Shown here: piece by piece, positions 26,541 to 36,962 of the stretch
Layout of the letters: the number at the start of each line of letters is the position of its first letter
How positions within the stretch are numbered: position 1 is the stretch's first letter
Assembly (NCBI RefSeq): GCF_023065955.2
Contig: NW_026623100.1
Location: 14,051,001 to 14,115,000, forward strand
DNA from: Ursus arctos
Lineage: Eukaryota; Chordata; Mammalia; Carnivora; Ursidae
Reading direction: 5' to 3'
Length of the DNA: 64,000 bases
The notes under the pieces: model-generated
Told to the model about the DNA's origin: nothing
The model's input: only the letters and a program-made list of their open reading frames with translations
Database searches by the model: none
Position numbers and translations under genes: made by a program

Positions 26541-27574
26541 ACGCGTACTATAGGTACCACGGTATGTACTTTCCCCAAATCTCCAAAATTCTGAATTCCA
26601 GAACACATCTCACCTCGAAGGTTTTGGGAAAGCGAATGGGGTACATTGGGTTGAATGTGTATATTCTAAGGATAAAAAGGGTCATGGTAGGAGAGGAAGT
26701 TGGAAGAGTTGGAGTATGAATCATGGAAGTGGGTAAACCATGAAGGGTCAAGGCTGTGGACCAGAGTCGCAGGGCCAGTGCAGCAAAGCTGGTGGCATCC
26801 TGGCCAGCCCCAGGGCCTGGAGTCTTGATTTCTACACAAGCTGGAGAAGCAGATAAATCTTGGTTCCTGGCATTAAGCGTGAGAGGAGCCACAGGGGCAT
26901 CCGGGAAAATGTATCTCTCTGGGTGTCTTCCTGCCATCCAGCTGGAGGACTGCCCAGGCCCAGGCCCCCGTGTGCAAACACCCTTTCTCTTCCCCAGCAC
27001 ATCGAGCCCTGTGTCGGTTTCTCCTGGACATGTCATGGTGGTTTGGGCTGGCTGGCTCCCAGACCAAGTTTGGTCCACCACAGACCGAGTGTGGTGTCTC
27101 ATGAAGTTCCAGGTTCTCTCCAAGGAGGGAGGAGACCCAGGCTTCCTGTGGTGATGCCTGCCAGCTCCAGCAGCGGGACCGGTCAGCACGGAGGGGGCTG
27201 GGTTCTGTCCGGACCAGCCCTGTAGTCCTATAGGTGAACCTCCATATAGTCGTCGGATGCCATGAGCCTGACTCCATCCTGCCTGCCCTTCTGTGATGGG
27301 CTGAAGACATGATCAGCCTCCTCTGCTCCCTGGTTGGGGGCCACCTGGGAAGCTCGGTGCTGGCAGGCTGGGCGGGAGATGCGTGAGGATGAAGGCCTGG
27401 GATGGACAAGAGGTGGGGTCCTTCTTCTCATTCTTAGTCCAGGATGGTAGGTGTGAGGGGGAGACTCACAGCCTCAGTCAAGGCCCCGTGGGCTGTCGTT
27501 TGGCCAGTGGACACCCCCCCCCCCCCGCCGACAATAACAGAAATATGGAATTTACTTTTTCATTCAAGTGGGCT

Positions 27575-27780
27575 CTGGAATTCTTCTTCTTTTTAAAAAA
27601 GATTTTATTTATTTGAGAGAGAGAGAGCACGAGAGGGGGGAGAGTCAGAGAGAGAAGCAGACTCCCCGCTGAATGGGAAGCCTGATGCAGGGCTCGATCC
27701 TTGGACTCTGGGATCATGACCTGAGCCAAAGGCAGACGCTCAACCAACTGAGCCACCCAGGTGCCCCTGGAATTCTTCTT
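27575..27780 (-). mobile_element. Carnivore Can-SINE with target-site duplication
   Basis: A minus-strand tRNA-derived SINE, body 27589-27766: A-tail (seen as T-rich AAGATTTTATTTATTT) at the left and the pol III head ending CCACCCAGGTGCC at the right. It is flanked by a perfect 14-bp duplication CTGGAATTCTTCTT at 27575-27588 and 27767-27780. This is the leftmost SINE in the window. Confidence 0.93.
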
Positions 27781-27849
27781 AAATGGGGGAAGGGTCAGAA
27801 GGATAGAACTGGAGGAAGAAATATTCAAGGCCTGAAATTTTTTGTTTTT

Positions 27850-28310
27850 AAGAAACTTGTGGCAAAAAGACACATAACATAAAATTTACCATTTGGACCA
27901 TTTTAAAGTGTACAGTTCATTGGCATTTAGTACATTTATGATGTGCGGCCATCACCACTGTCTAGTTCTAGAACATTCTCATCACCCCAAAAAGAAACCT
28001 GTACCCACTAAACCCCATATGCAATTGCTCCCATGGTCCCCTCGCTCTCTTCCCCCAGCCCCTGACAACCACCAATCCACAGTCTGTCTCTATGGGTGCA
28101 CCTGTTCTGGACATGCCAGATAATGGGAATCATACTATATGCGGCCTTACGTATGTGGCTTCTTTCACTTAGCATAATGTTTTCAAGATTCATCCACTTT
28201 ATAGCGTGTCTCATACTTCATTCTTTTTTATGGCTGAAAAAATATCCCGTGTATGGATATACCACATTTTATTTATTTATCAGTTGATGAAAGGGGGCTT
28301 TCACCTCTTG
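27850..28310 (-). mobile_element. L1 (L1M-type) 3'-end fragment
   Basis: The plus strand reads ACACATAACATAAAATTTAC near 27870, then CATCACCACTGTCTAG and a later CACTTAGCATAATGTTTTCA. This is the reverse complement of old mammalian L1 3' sequence. It is diverged and truncated, with no open frame. Confidence 0.75.
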
Positions 28311-28690
28311 CCAGGGGAGCATTGCGATAAGGGGGGAGGATTTGCAGGTCCCCCCACCCCATGCATGGGGCCATCCCAGCCTGTAGGTGACTTGTATTTT
28401 ATCCTTAGAAAGAGAAGTCATCTGGGCTGAGTATACTCAGCTATTGTACTTTTCAGGGTCCTCCTTCCTAACACACACCCTGCATACCCTGTCATTTCCC
28501 AATATGTCCATTTAGAATGGTTCTAACTTGATGCTGGATGAAAAGAAGAAATGGGGATCGAATCCTGCTAGGACTAGAGACAGGGTATCTGCCGGCACTT
28601 GGAGCCAGGGTGCTGGTGATGGCAGGGTCCGCCTGGAGTGGGGGAAGGCTGGGCAGGCCAGCCTGGGATGAGAGCAGGCAGCTGGGTGCC

Positions 28691-28740
28691 CTCCTCCCTC
28701 CCTCCCTCCCTCCCTCCCTCCCTCCCTCCCTCCCTCCCTT
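28691..28740. repeat. (CCCT)n microsatellite
   Basis: A pure tetranucleotide tract of about 12 units. Open frames through it encode poly-Ser/Leu/Pro or Glu/Gly and are artefacts. Confidence 0.95.
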
Positions 28741-28936
28741 CCATACCCGGGCTGTTCCCTCCTCCATTTACCATGTGGCCAAGGCAAAGATGCAGGCTTT
28801 GTGGAAAGAAGGGGCTTGGTTCAAGAAGCTCCAAACTTCAAAAATCAAAAAAGGTCTTTTTCAAGGATGTCTGTAATTCTGCAGAGATCAGATCTCTGAC
28901 TCAGCTGCTAAATTGACCTCTTGGCTGGGGCCAGCT

Positions 28937-29161
28937 CTCATCTTTATTTTTTTTAAGAATTTATTTATTTGAGAGAGAAAGAGAGAGAGAGCCTGTGGGG
29001 GTGGGGAGAGGCAGAGGGAGAGGGACTAGCAGATTCCCCACTGAGCAGGGAGTCGGACACAGGGCTTGATCCCATGACCCCCAAGATCATGGCCTGAGCC
29101 AAAATCAAGATTTGGATGCTTAACCGACTGAGCCCCCAAGTGCCCCTCATCATTATTTTTT
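28937..29161 (-). mobile_element. Carnivore Can-SINE, older copy
   Basis: A minus-strand SINE with body about 28953-29145, diverged in its head (ACTGAGCCCCCAAGTGCCCC). A near-perfect duplication, CTCATC[T/A]TTATTTTTT, flanks it at 28937-28952 and 29146-29161. It is inserted beside a minus-strand L1 end that follows at once. Confidence 0.88.
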
Positions 29162-29330
29162 ATTGAGGTATAACTGACAAATAATATTATATTAGTTTCA
29201 GGTGTACAGCATAATGATTCCATATCTGGGTACATTGTGAAATGATCAAAATACCTCCAGTTAACATCCATCCCCATGCATAGTTACGAATTGTTTTTTC
29301 TTGCAACGAGGACTTTGAGCTCTCATTTTT
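29152..29330 (-). mobile_element. L1 3'-end fragment
   Basis: The plus strand reads TTTTTATTGAGGTATAACTG, then a segment about a TTTCAGGTGTACAG motif. This is the reverse complement of an old L1 3' end carrying its AATAAAA signal. It is only about 180 bp and has no coding part. Confidence 0.75.
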
Positions 29331-30289
29331 AATTGCATCCCCTCCCAGAGTGGGGCTCTGCCCTTGGTGCCAGCCTTCACCCTTTCTCCAGACCCAGGGG
29401 AACAGTGGACTCCCCCCTCCGGGTCAGGCTGGGGACAGCAAGGTGCTCACTAGTCTCAGCCCTGGGTGCCCTGGGGACACAGTCCATTTCTACCATAAAG
29501 CCACAGGCTCAAGCTTTAACCCTTCACATGAGACAGTACCAAGGGAGGAGGAAAAGGAACCCGAGTTGGCCGTTCGCGAGGCAGCGGGCTGTGTCCTGGG
29601 TTCTTGCACTGTCTTATTTCTCGTGAGCATCCCAGCACCCTGGCCATCAGGATCTCTATCCCCATTGCACGGATGAGGACGCCGAGGGGCTGGGAGGACT
29701 GGAGAGCGCTTGCTCGTCTTCTCCATCGTCTGAAGTCATCTTGCAGGGGTGGCGGTGAGGATTTCCCTTTCCTTCACAGGCACCCCTCTCATCCTTCAGA
29801 GCCTGCTGGTGGCAGTGGGGGTGGCATCCCTTGTGAGGCAGTGGCTGGGGGGCCCCTGAGTTCTGGGGGAAAGGGGTTGCTCCCTGCAGGGCTGGCTCAG
29901 GGATAATCCGGTGGTGCTCCTTTCCCAGAGACTCCATCAGAGACAAATCGTCTGGAACTGCACTGTCCAGGAACATCCGGGAACAGCTCAGAGACAGGGT
30001 GAAGGTGGTAAGCTGAGCCCTGAGTCATCCCGGTGGATCCAGAGGCAGAGGCAACAGGAACTCAGCAGGTGACCCAAAGGAAGATGTGGTTTTTCAAATA
30101 GTAGCAGGAGGGACTCACTCCAGCTGTGGAGTTATACACGTTACAGAGAGTGCTAGATAAACAGTGTCCTCACTGAGATACCTTGGCCACCAAGGAGCCC
30201 CAGCCACATTCTCCCTGGCCTTACAGGGATTTGGGTGCATGGCTTTGTTCCCCAACTAGACGGGGGGGCAGGGCTGTATCAAATACCCC

Positions 30290-30375
30290 TTTGGATTGCC
30301 CACAACACCTAACACAAAGCCTGGCACGTGTTTGTTGAATCAATGAGTGAGTGAATGAGTGAGTGAATGATAAAC
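30290..30375. repeat. L2/MIR 3'-end fragment
   Basis: The sequence passes through AGCCTGGCACGTGTTTGTTG and then GAATGAGTGAGTGAATGA, the typical end of L2-class repeats, with an expanded TGAG/TGAA tail. Confidence 0.6.
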
Positions 30376-30904
30376 ACCAGCTCAGGACCATGGACTGGGA
30401 ACCCAGGTATTACCTAGGGGCCAAAGAATTTGCCTAGAGAAACCAATAGGTGACCCAGGCAGGACATGCTGAACCTGGAGATCCCCCCCAGAAAGAGTGG
30501 AGGTGAGGACTGCCTGAGCAGAGCAGGATAACCTGGAGCCAAAAGGAGGATTCTCTGGGGTCGGCAACCAGGCAGCGTGCGGGAGGAAGTGCTGATAGAC
30601 CAGGGCGAGAGAGAGCAGGGCGGGCATCCCTGGACGGGCCGTGAAACAAGGCTTGTATGAGGGTGCAGTGGGCACTGGGAAGGAGGGTGGTCTGGAGGTG
30701 ATTTGCACCGAAGTACTTGGCCCGCCTGCGCTCTTCTGCACCCAGCACAATGGTTTTCTCTCCTTGCTCTTCCTGCTGTTTTTCCTTTCCATCCACCTCT
30801 CTCCACCTTGCAAGATGGACACTGCCTTGTCCCCACCTGCTCCTCCAGCATCCAGCTTCCCTTGGTGCCTCCCTCCATTTTGTCAGTCATGTGTCCCAGG
30901 CTTT

Positions 30905-30985
30905 GGCTCTGTGTTCCCATATTACAGATGACAAAGCAGAGGCAGAGAGATGGAAAGGAGCTTGCCCAAGGCTGAACACCAAAAC
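30905..30985. repeat. MIR fragment
   Basis: ATTACAGATGACAAAGCAGA followed by GAGCTTGCCCAAGGCTG matches the core wording of the ancient mammalian MIR SINE, diverged and partial. Confidence 0.6.
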
Positions 30986-31119
30986 AACGTCAAGGTCAAG
31001 GCAGGCATTCTCCTGCTAAAGAAAGGGCATCTGGTAAACCTGGGAGTCCAGTGAAGAAGGCCCTGCCTCTGGTACCCTGCCAAAGCCTCCCAGCTGTGGC
31101 CACATCTTTCCCACACTCC

Positions 31120-31405
31120 TGGGGCAGCATTTCCCAAACTGTCCTGACCATTAGGGGCACCTGAGGCTCTTGTCAAACAGTCACAATCCTGAGTCCTTAT
31201 CGAATCGGAATCTCCAGGTATTCCAGGTGATTTTTATGAACGAGCGAGATGGGAAGACACTGCTCTAGGACCCAGCCACTCAAGAGTGCGTGTGTGTGAG
31301 GTCTGCATGGCATCAACGTCATCTGGGAACTTCTGAGGCCTGCGGTCCTAGAGTCAAACCCAGCCTGCATTTAACAAGACCCTCAGGTGATTTCTACCCA
31401 AGGGG
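31120..31405. repeat. MER5-type hAT DNA transposon fragments
   Basis: Two adjacent pieces (about 31120-31270 and 31315-31405) share the non-autonomous MER5 wording, for example GGGGCACCTGAGGCTCTTGT, ATCGAATCGGAATCTCCAGG and TTTAACAAGACCCTCAGGTG. They are old and diverged, with no transposase. Confidence 0.6.
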
Positions 31406-32342
31406 GCATCACGGAGTTTGCAATTCCTCAAGGAGGTGACATAGTGTGGGTGGAAAATTGGGGCCTGGTGACCTTAGTCATGTCATTGTACCCTAAGCTC
31501 TTGCCTGTCTCCTCTGTACATGGGTGGAGACAGTATCTGCCAGGGGTTGTGCTGATCGGGTTGGATGCTGAGTTGGAAGTGTCTCACAAAGTCTAGAGTT
31601 GTCTGGGCTTCGCCCTACTGTTGCTCCTTTCACTCTGGCCACCCTGGGACTCTCCATCCTGTCTGCCTTCTCACAGGCGCTGGCCTTCCCACTCTGGTGC
31701 AGTGCCCAGGCCAACTGTGCGTAAGCCCCGCCCCCCACCCCAGGAGGCGGTCACCATCAGGTGGGTCACCACCTTGTCACCTTGGCCACGCTCACAGCCC
31801 CTCTCACCCTTCCCTGTGGCCACAGAAACCAGGTGCTGCCGCGACCTGAAGGACACACACACTACAGCAGGACTGGGAAATGGGTACAGGCAGAGTCCCG
31901 TTCCCAGAGGACAGACCCACCGTCAGGGCCTAAGCCCAGAGCAACGGGGCTAGCCCCAGAAGCAGCCCACATGGACGTTGCTGTGGGTGACGGCAGGCGT
32001 TTTGAGGGGCTTAGGGCTGGAGGGTGGCTGGACCCAGGCAGCTGGAGCATTATGAGGTGAGGCGATATGTGTGTGTGTTGGGCGAACAGACAAGACATTC
32101 CCCGGTCAGTGGAACTGACTTCTGGAAGAAGAATGAGGCTGCGGCCAATCTCCCCAGAGCCCACAGTATTTCTCGACTCCAAATGGTTTCTCCTCTACTA
32201 GGATTTGTCCCCTCCGTGGGCCCCAGCCCGTCTATTCATGATAGCTGTGTGCCCTACACTTTCCTTCCCAGCCCATTCGGTTTTATACTCCATTCTATTT
32301 GTTCCCATACAAGACTTCCTAAGTGTCAGATCACATGTTCCT

Positions 32343-32344
32343 TT

Positions 32345-32404
<60 letters not shown>

Positions 32405-32413
32405 TTTTTTTTT
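32343..32413. repeat. (TTTC)n microsatellite and poly-T
   Basis: About 15 tandem TTTC units followed by an 11-T run. Highly likely to be polymorphic. Frames through it are artefacts. Confidence 0.95.
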
Positions 32414-33467
32414 GGTCTCAGAAGACAAGATCGTTATATTTATAGGAGTCCATTGAGTTTTATATCATAGAAGGTAGAGGTTGGACATAATTGTCAGACC
32501 CTGCTTTCCAGCTCATTGTGGATTTCCTCTTCTGTCTCTCCAGCTCTAAGTATTTCTCATCCTACAATCATTTCTGTCAGTTTTCATTCGGTGGCATTGA
32601 GTTATACCGATTTGAGTCCCATGCAACCACCAGCTCAGAATTCCTTCCAGAGGTGGGGGTGGCCCCCTGCTTTCTGGAACACAGCCCTGCTTTCTCCCAC
32701 ATGGGTGCTTTAACTCGGTCACTCCCGAGGAAGGCAGACGTCCTCTCCCTGTGAGCGGATTCAAGTAGTCTTCTTGGGAAACATCCTTCTGAACAGTCCC
32801 ACGAAGATCTATAAAGAGTTTTTTTTTTTTTAAATCAGGAAATCTGAAACCCAGAATCTAACAGTGTGTGAGAAATATAACGCGGCAGAGACCTCCAGAA
32901 TGAGACCATCTTGTCTCCACGTGGGGAGACTGAGATCCAGAGTGAGCTTCATCTGAGCGGTCCGTATTGTTCCAGACCTTGGGTGTGGTGTGTGGGAGGC
33001 ACTTATAGGTCTGTGGGCCTTTGTCACGGCTAGAATTTGAAGAGGGGTGTCCTGGGACTGGGGGGCCACCAGCTGAGACCCTTTTCCTTTTCCTCAGGGC
33101 ACAAGCTGAATTGTCCTTTCAGGAGCTGGAAGCTCTTCCCAGGGCACTCCTGGCAATGGCCTCCTTCTTCACCCCTCTTTCTCCTTCTTTTCTCTTCCCC
33201 AGTCCCCCACCCTCTTCATCTTCCTCTTTCCCCTTTGCCTGCCTTTCCCTCACCTGCCTTTCTGGAAAGTCCTGCCCAGTGTCCCCTCTTTCTGGGGCCT
33301 GAGCTCCCCGTGGTGACAGGCCCCTGCAGACGGGAGAGCCGGCACCCCGCGTCCCCGCCTGTCCCCCAGTGCCTCTCCGCCCCCCCCCCCATTGCTCTGC
33401 GGCAGATGCGGGCACCTCCTGCTTTGTTTCCCATCCTGAAGACGAGCAGCTGCTGCGCTAAGTGCCA

Positions 33468-33481
33468 CCAGCAGGGGGTCG
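33468..33481 (+). promoter_or_regulatory. Weak CTCF-like motif, plus orientation
   Basis: CCAGCAGGGGGTCG matches 12 of 14 positions of CCASYAGRKGGCRS; the GGC core is GGT here, so binding is doubtful. Confidence 0.2.
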
Positions 33482-33539
33482 GGGCCGGGCTCACACTCCT
33501 CCTGTCGCTCAGGAGGCGGCCCAGGGGGGGAGGTTTTTC

Positions 33540-33740
33540 AGGAGCCTCAATGAGCTAAGCCAGCGTTGAGCATTATTCCAGGAATTTTAAACACTCGTTA
33601 AAGGCTTTGCCGTGTCTCACTTCAGTACACATCATGCTCCAGTTCCCGCTTGCAACCGCGGGGCATCAGCCTGGGCAGCACTTATCAATATTTTAGCACG
33701 AGAAAGGCAAATGATGTTGAAACATTGAACTATATTTCCA
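33540..33740. promoter_or_regulatory. Candidate conserved noncoding element
   Basis: A non-repetitive block of even composition containing GAGCATTATTCCAGGAATTT near 33570, TATCAATATTTTAGCAC near 33684 and GGCAAATGATGTTGAA near 33706. It stands out against repeat-rich flanks. Conservation is inferred from character only. Confidence 0.35.
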
Positions 33741-35254
33741 TCTGTTCAAACTGAAATAGGACAAGCCCAGCGCAGGAAATGGAATGCCTCCTCCCCAGAT
33801 GCCTCAGAAACAGCGATACCTGCCGGCCTGGCCCCTGCCCCTGCCTCAGTTTCTCCTTTACCTCTCTTATTACTTGGTCCCCAGTGTTCATACCTCGTGG
33901 GCTAACTCGAAGGAGCTTGGAACGGACTAGGTGTTGGGTTTGTTGGTAGAGCGGGGGTGGTGTCCCCTCAAAGGATCCAAGAGTGATACCCCTCTTGTTA
34001 AAATGTGCTTCACCCATTGATGGACAGGGAAAAGCAAGGTCAAATGTGAGTTGTCTCTTTTGGTGTCAGAGGACATCATCTCCATCCCCTGCACTGGCTT
34101 GGCTCAGTGCCTGCAGACTGTCCCTCCTGCAGCCAGACCCAGGGATGCTGGTTAGACATGAAAGGGAAGCACAGATCATAGCAGGTGTATAGCTGTTGCA
34201 TAAATACTTTTATGATGCTCCCACTGTCCCAGGAATAAAACAGAATTTATTGGCAGGGAAGGACCTTGAGAACTATGAGTGTTCTATTGTCTCAAAGGAC
34301 CTGAGAAGTTACTCAGTGTGGAAAGCAGAGGTGGTTGTCATGAGCCCTGAGACCAGTCACCTCAGATTTAGTGGCTCCCATGAGAGCCCGTGGGGAATCT
34401 TCACCAGCTGGGCCCCAAGAGGTCTGAGATTGGGCAGGACTCAGGGAGTATGGAACCTTCCACCTTTTTGTCCCTGGCCCTAAACAGATGAGGGGCTGCT
34501 TCCTCCCATTTTCCTTCACACTGTGTTTTTGCAACTTCTTCTTTTGAGGCTGTCCTGTTCAATTTGATCTGTCTACAGAGAACTAGGGATGGGGTTGGGA
34601 AGGGCATGGGGTGAGAGGTGGGTTCAGAACGTGCATCCCCCAGGACTCACTCTGCTAAGGAGGGGACTGTGGGCTGGTCTCAAACCTTAGGGCACCTGCT
34701 AAAGACTGACTTAAGATCTTCTTCACTCTGGCTCCCCTGCCAGCAGCCTGGCCAATGATAACTGGCCATGTGGGAAAGAGATTTCCACCTTGGCAACAGC
34801 AGTGGCGGGTGGAGACCGTGTCTGTCACAGGAGCTTATGGGCTGCAAAAGCCAGAAAACCCATCAAGTTTACGTATACCTTTGCTTGCAGACAAGGCCGC
34901 CCACATCCCAAGCCAGTTGGGGATGGAGCAACTTCGGAAATGGGGTCCTCTTCCTCAGTCAGGAAAGGGGACAGTGACGGGGGGAGGAGATAGCTAGTAG
35001 CATTTGAACGAAATAGGCAAGTGCTAAATGGCATCACAATGTCATCTCAGAAACCTGATAACCAATGAATCAGAGGCCAAGGCCATAGCCGATACTTCTG
35101 GAGAAGAAAGTTCTTTGCAGGTGTTTGTGCCTCTATGAGGCCTGTGGGGAGACGGCAAAGTGCCCTGCCCTGCAGGAATCTTGGGGGCTGCCCAAGTGGT
35201 ATAAAGAGGTGGCCCTATGTGTAAATAGAAAAATGTCATGTGTTTACTTCTGTC

Positions 35255-35685
35255 AAGGAGGAGTGATTTTTTTTTTAAGATTTTATTTATTTATTCGACA
35301 GAGATAGAGACAGCCAGCGAGAGAGGGAACACAAGCAGGGGGAGTGGGAGAGGAAGAAGCAGGCTCCCAGCAGAGGAGCCTGATGTGGGGCTCAATCCCA
35401 TAATGCCGGGATCATGCCCTGAGCCGAAGGCAGACGCTTAACCGCTGTGCCACCCAGGCGCCCCTGGAGTGATTTTTTTAAAAAAAGATTTATTTATTTA
35501 TTTATATGACAGAGAGACAGCCAGCGAGAGAGGGAACACAGCAGGGGAGTGGGAGAGGAAGAAGCAGGCTCCCAGCAGAGGAGCCTGATGTGGGACTCGA
35601 TCCGGAACGCCGGGATCACGCCCTGAGCCGAAGGCAGATGCTTAACGACTGCACTACCCAGGCGCCCAAAGGAGGAGTGATTTTT
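35255..35685 (-). mobile_element. Tandem pair of Can-SINEs sharing triplicated target site
   Basis: Two near-identical minus-strand SINEs (bodies about 35272-35464 and 35480-35667) lie head to tail. The target word occurs three times: AAGGAGGAGTGATTTTT at 35255-35271, GGAGTGATTTTTTT at 35466-35479 and AAGGAGGAGTGATTTTT at 35669-35685. The second element evidently landed in, or beside, the duplication made by the first. Both carry the arctoid-type CAGCCAGCGAGAGAGG body. Confidence 0.93.
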
Positions 35686-36020
35686 AACCCCACTGTCTGT
35701 AAGACTCAGAATTAATGTTAACTGTGGGAAAGACACAGTCTCTCACCTTTCCTTTTCTTGACCATAGAAGATGGGGCTAGTAAGGGGGAGAGGGAAGAGG
35801 GCATTTTGGAAGGTTTGTGAAGCAAGCAGGGTCATGGTGAAGCCTGGTCCCAGAGGGGTCTACCCCAGGATCCTTCCATGCATTGTCCAACTGAGGAAGT
35901 AGGCAGGACTCTAAGAAGGACTTGTGAAAGACAGAAGGCAGAAGGAATCGCATTGGCTGTGGATGGCACACGAGAGCCTGAGTTAGAAGAATTAAAATTG
36001 AAGCTAAGACCTCATCGTTA

Positions 36021-36050
36021 AAAACAAACAAACAAACAAACAAACAAACA
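36021..36050. repeat. (CAAA)n microsatellite
   Basis: About seven CAAA units; a simple repeat. Confidence 0.9.
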
Positions 36051-36114
36051 CACCTGCAAATATTAGACAGAGGGCAGAAAGTCAAGGCCAGCAGAAGACT
36101 CCCCTTAAGTGAGC

Positions 36115-36290
36115 ACTTACTCTGCACTGGGCACTGTCCAAGGTACTTATTAAATCAATTATTTCTCACAAAGACCGTGAGATAACTATTATTAAACGCA
36201 TCTGACTAATGAAAAAAAAATGAAGGTCAGAGAGATTAAGTGGCATGTCAAATGGCCCATGCAAGTTCACTGAGATCGTAAGCGTCACAT
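36115..36290. repeat. MIR-like fragment
   Basis: GAGCACTTACTCTGCACTGG, then a middle with AAGGTCAGAGAGATTAAGTG and GCATGTCAAATGGCCC, follows MIR order over about 170 bp, strongly diverged. Confidence 0.55.
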
Positions 36291-36809
36291 TCAAAATTGG
36301 AACCTGAATTTGTCCATTTCCAAGGCTCATGTTCCTTTTACATTACATGTTGCATGTAGCTTCAATGTCAACAACTAGGGGGAGACAAAAGGAGCAGACA
36401 GAAGGCAGAGTGGGACTTCCTGGAAGCCAGAGGAAGGGGAGCATCATGGTGTTGGAAAATTGTTACTAAGATGTGGTTGATCCACAGCCATGTGAATCTG
36501 GAATTGCAGAAGAAATGGCAAGAAATCAGGAGGATACCCAAGAGGGTGAGGACAGCTGCAGACTGAGTTCAGGTTAGCCAGAAATTAGAGGTGCAAGCTC
36601 AGAGGCCAAACCAAAGGACCATCATAGAGAACCCAGATGGGGGACTGGTGGGCCACCAGCATGCCAGGGGCTCAGCATGAGTCTGTGTCGGCAGCACTAA
36701 CAGGGTTGAGAACCCATGGCAAGGGTTGGAGGAAGCAACTTCCTTGCTTCATGTGAGACAGGCTAATGCTTTGAAGATGCCAAGCTATTTAGGATCAGGA
36801 GAGTGAACA

Positions 36810-36962
36810 AACACAAAGATTCTTTTTTTTTTTAATAAATAAATATACATATTTTAAGTAATCTCAACACCCAACATGGGGCTTGAACTCACACCCCCCA
36901 GATCAAGAGTCACATGCTCTACTGACTGAGCCAGCCAGGTGGCCCCAACACAAAGATTCTTT
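36810..36962 (-). mobile_element. Older carnivore tRNA-derived SINE
   Basis: A short minus-strand SINE (body 36826-36946) of a different subfamily, with GTAATCTCAACACCCAACAT and a head ending TGAGCCAGCCAGGTGGCCCC. A perfect 16-bp duplication AACACAAAGATTCTTT flanks it at 36810-36825 and 36947-36962. Confidence 0.9.

Larger units (their letters stand above)
24061..27574. other. Intergenic DNA with CpG islands and an enhancer-like block
   Basis: Contains CpG-rich DNA at 24530-24850 and 25330-25520, a strong CTCF-like motif at 25446-25459, a weak MIR-like patch near 26050-26130, and an enhancer-like block at 26395-26540. No coding exon is supported. Confidence 0.55.
29331..35254. other. Intergenic DNA with old repeats and one enhancer-like block
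   Basis: Mostly unique sequence with MIR-like (about 29600-29720, 30905-30985), L2/MIR-like (30290-30375) and MER5-like (31120-31405) relics, a TTTC microsatellite, and a GC-rich patch with a CTCF-like word at 33468. An enhancer-like block lies at 33540-33740. No gene is recognised. Confidence 0.5.

Noticed and set aside
27700..27766. tRNA gene-like sequences in the SINE heads
   Set aside because: A- and B-box-like words belong to tRNA-derived SINE promoters; no cloverleaf-forming tRNA gene is present in any copy.
32343..32413. Tandem array that could suggest a CRISPR or satellite
   Set aside because: It is a plain TTTC microsatellite without spacers, in a mammalian genome.
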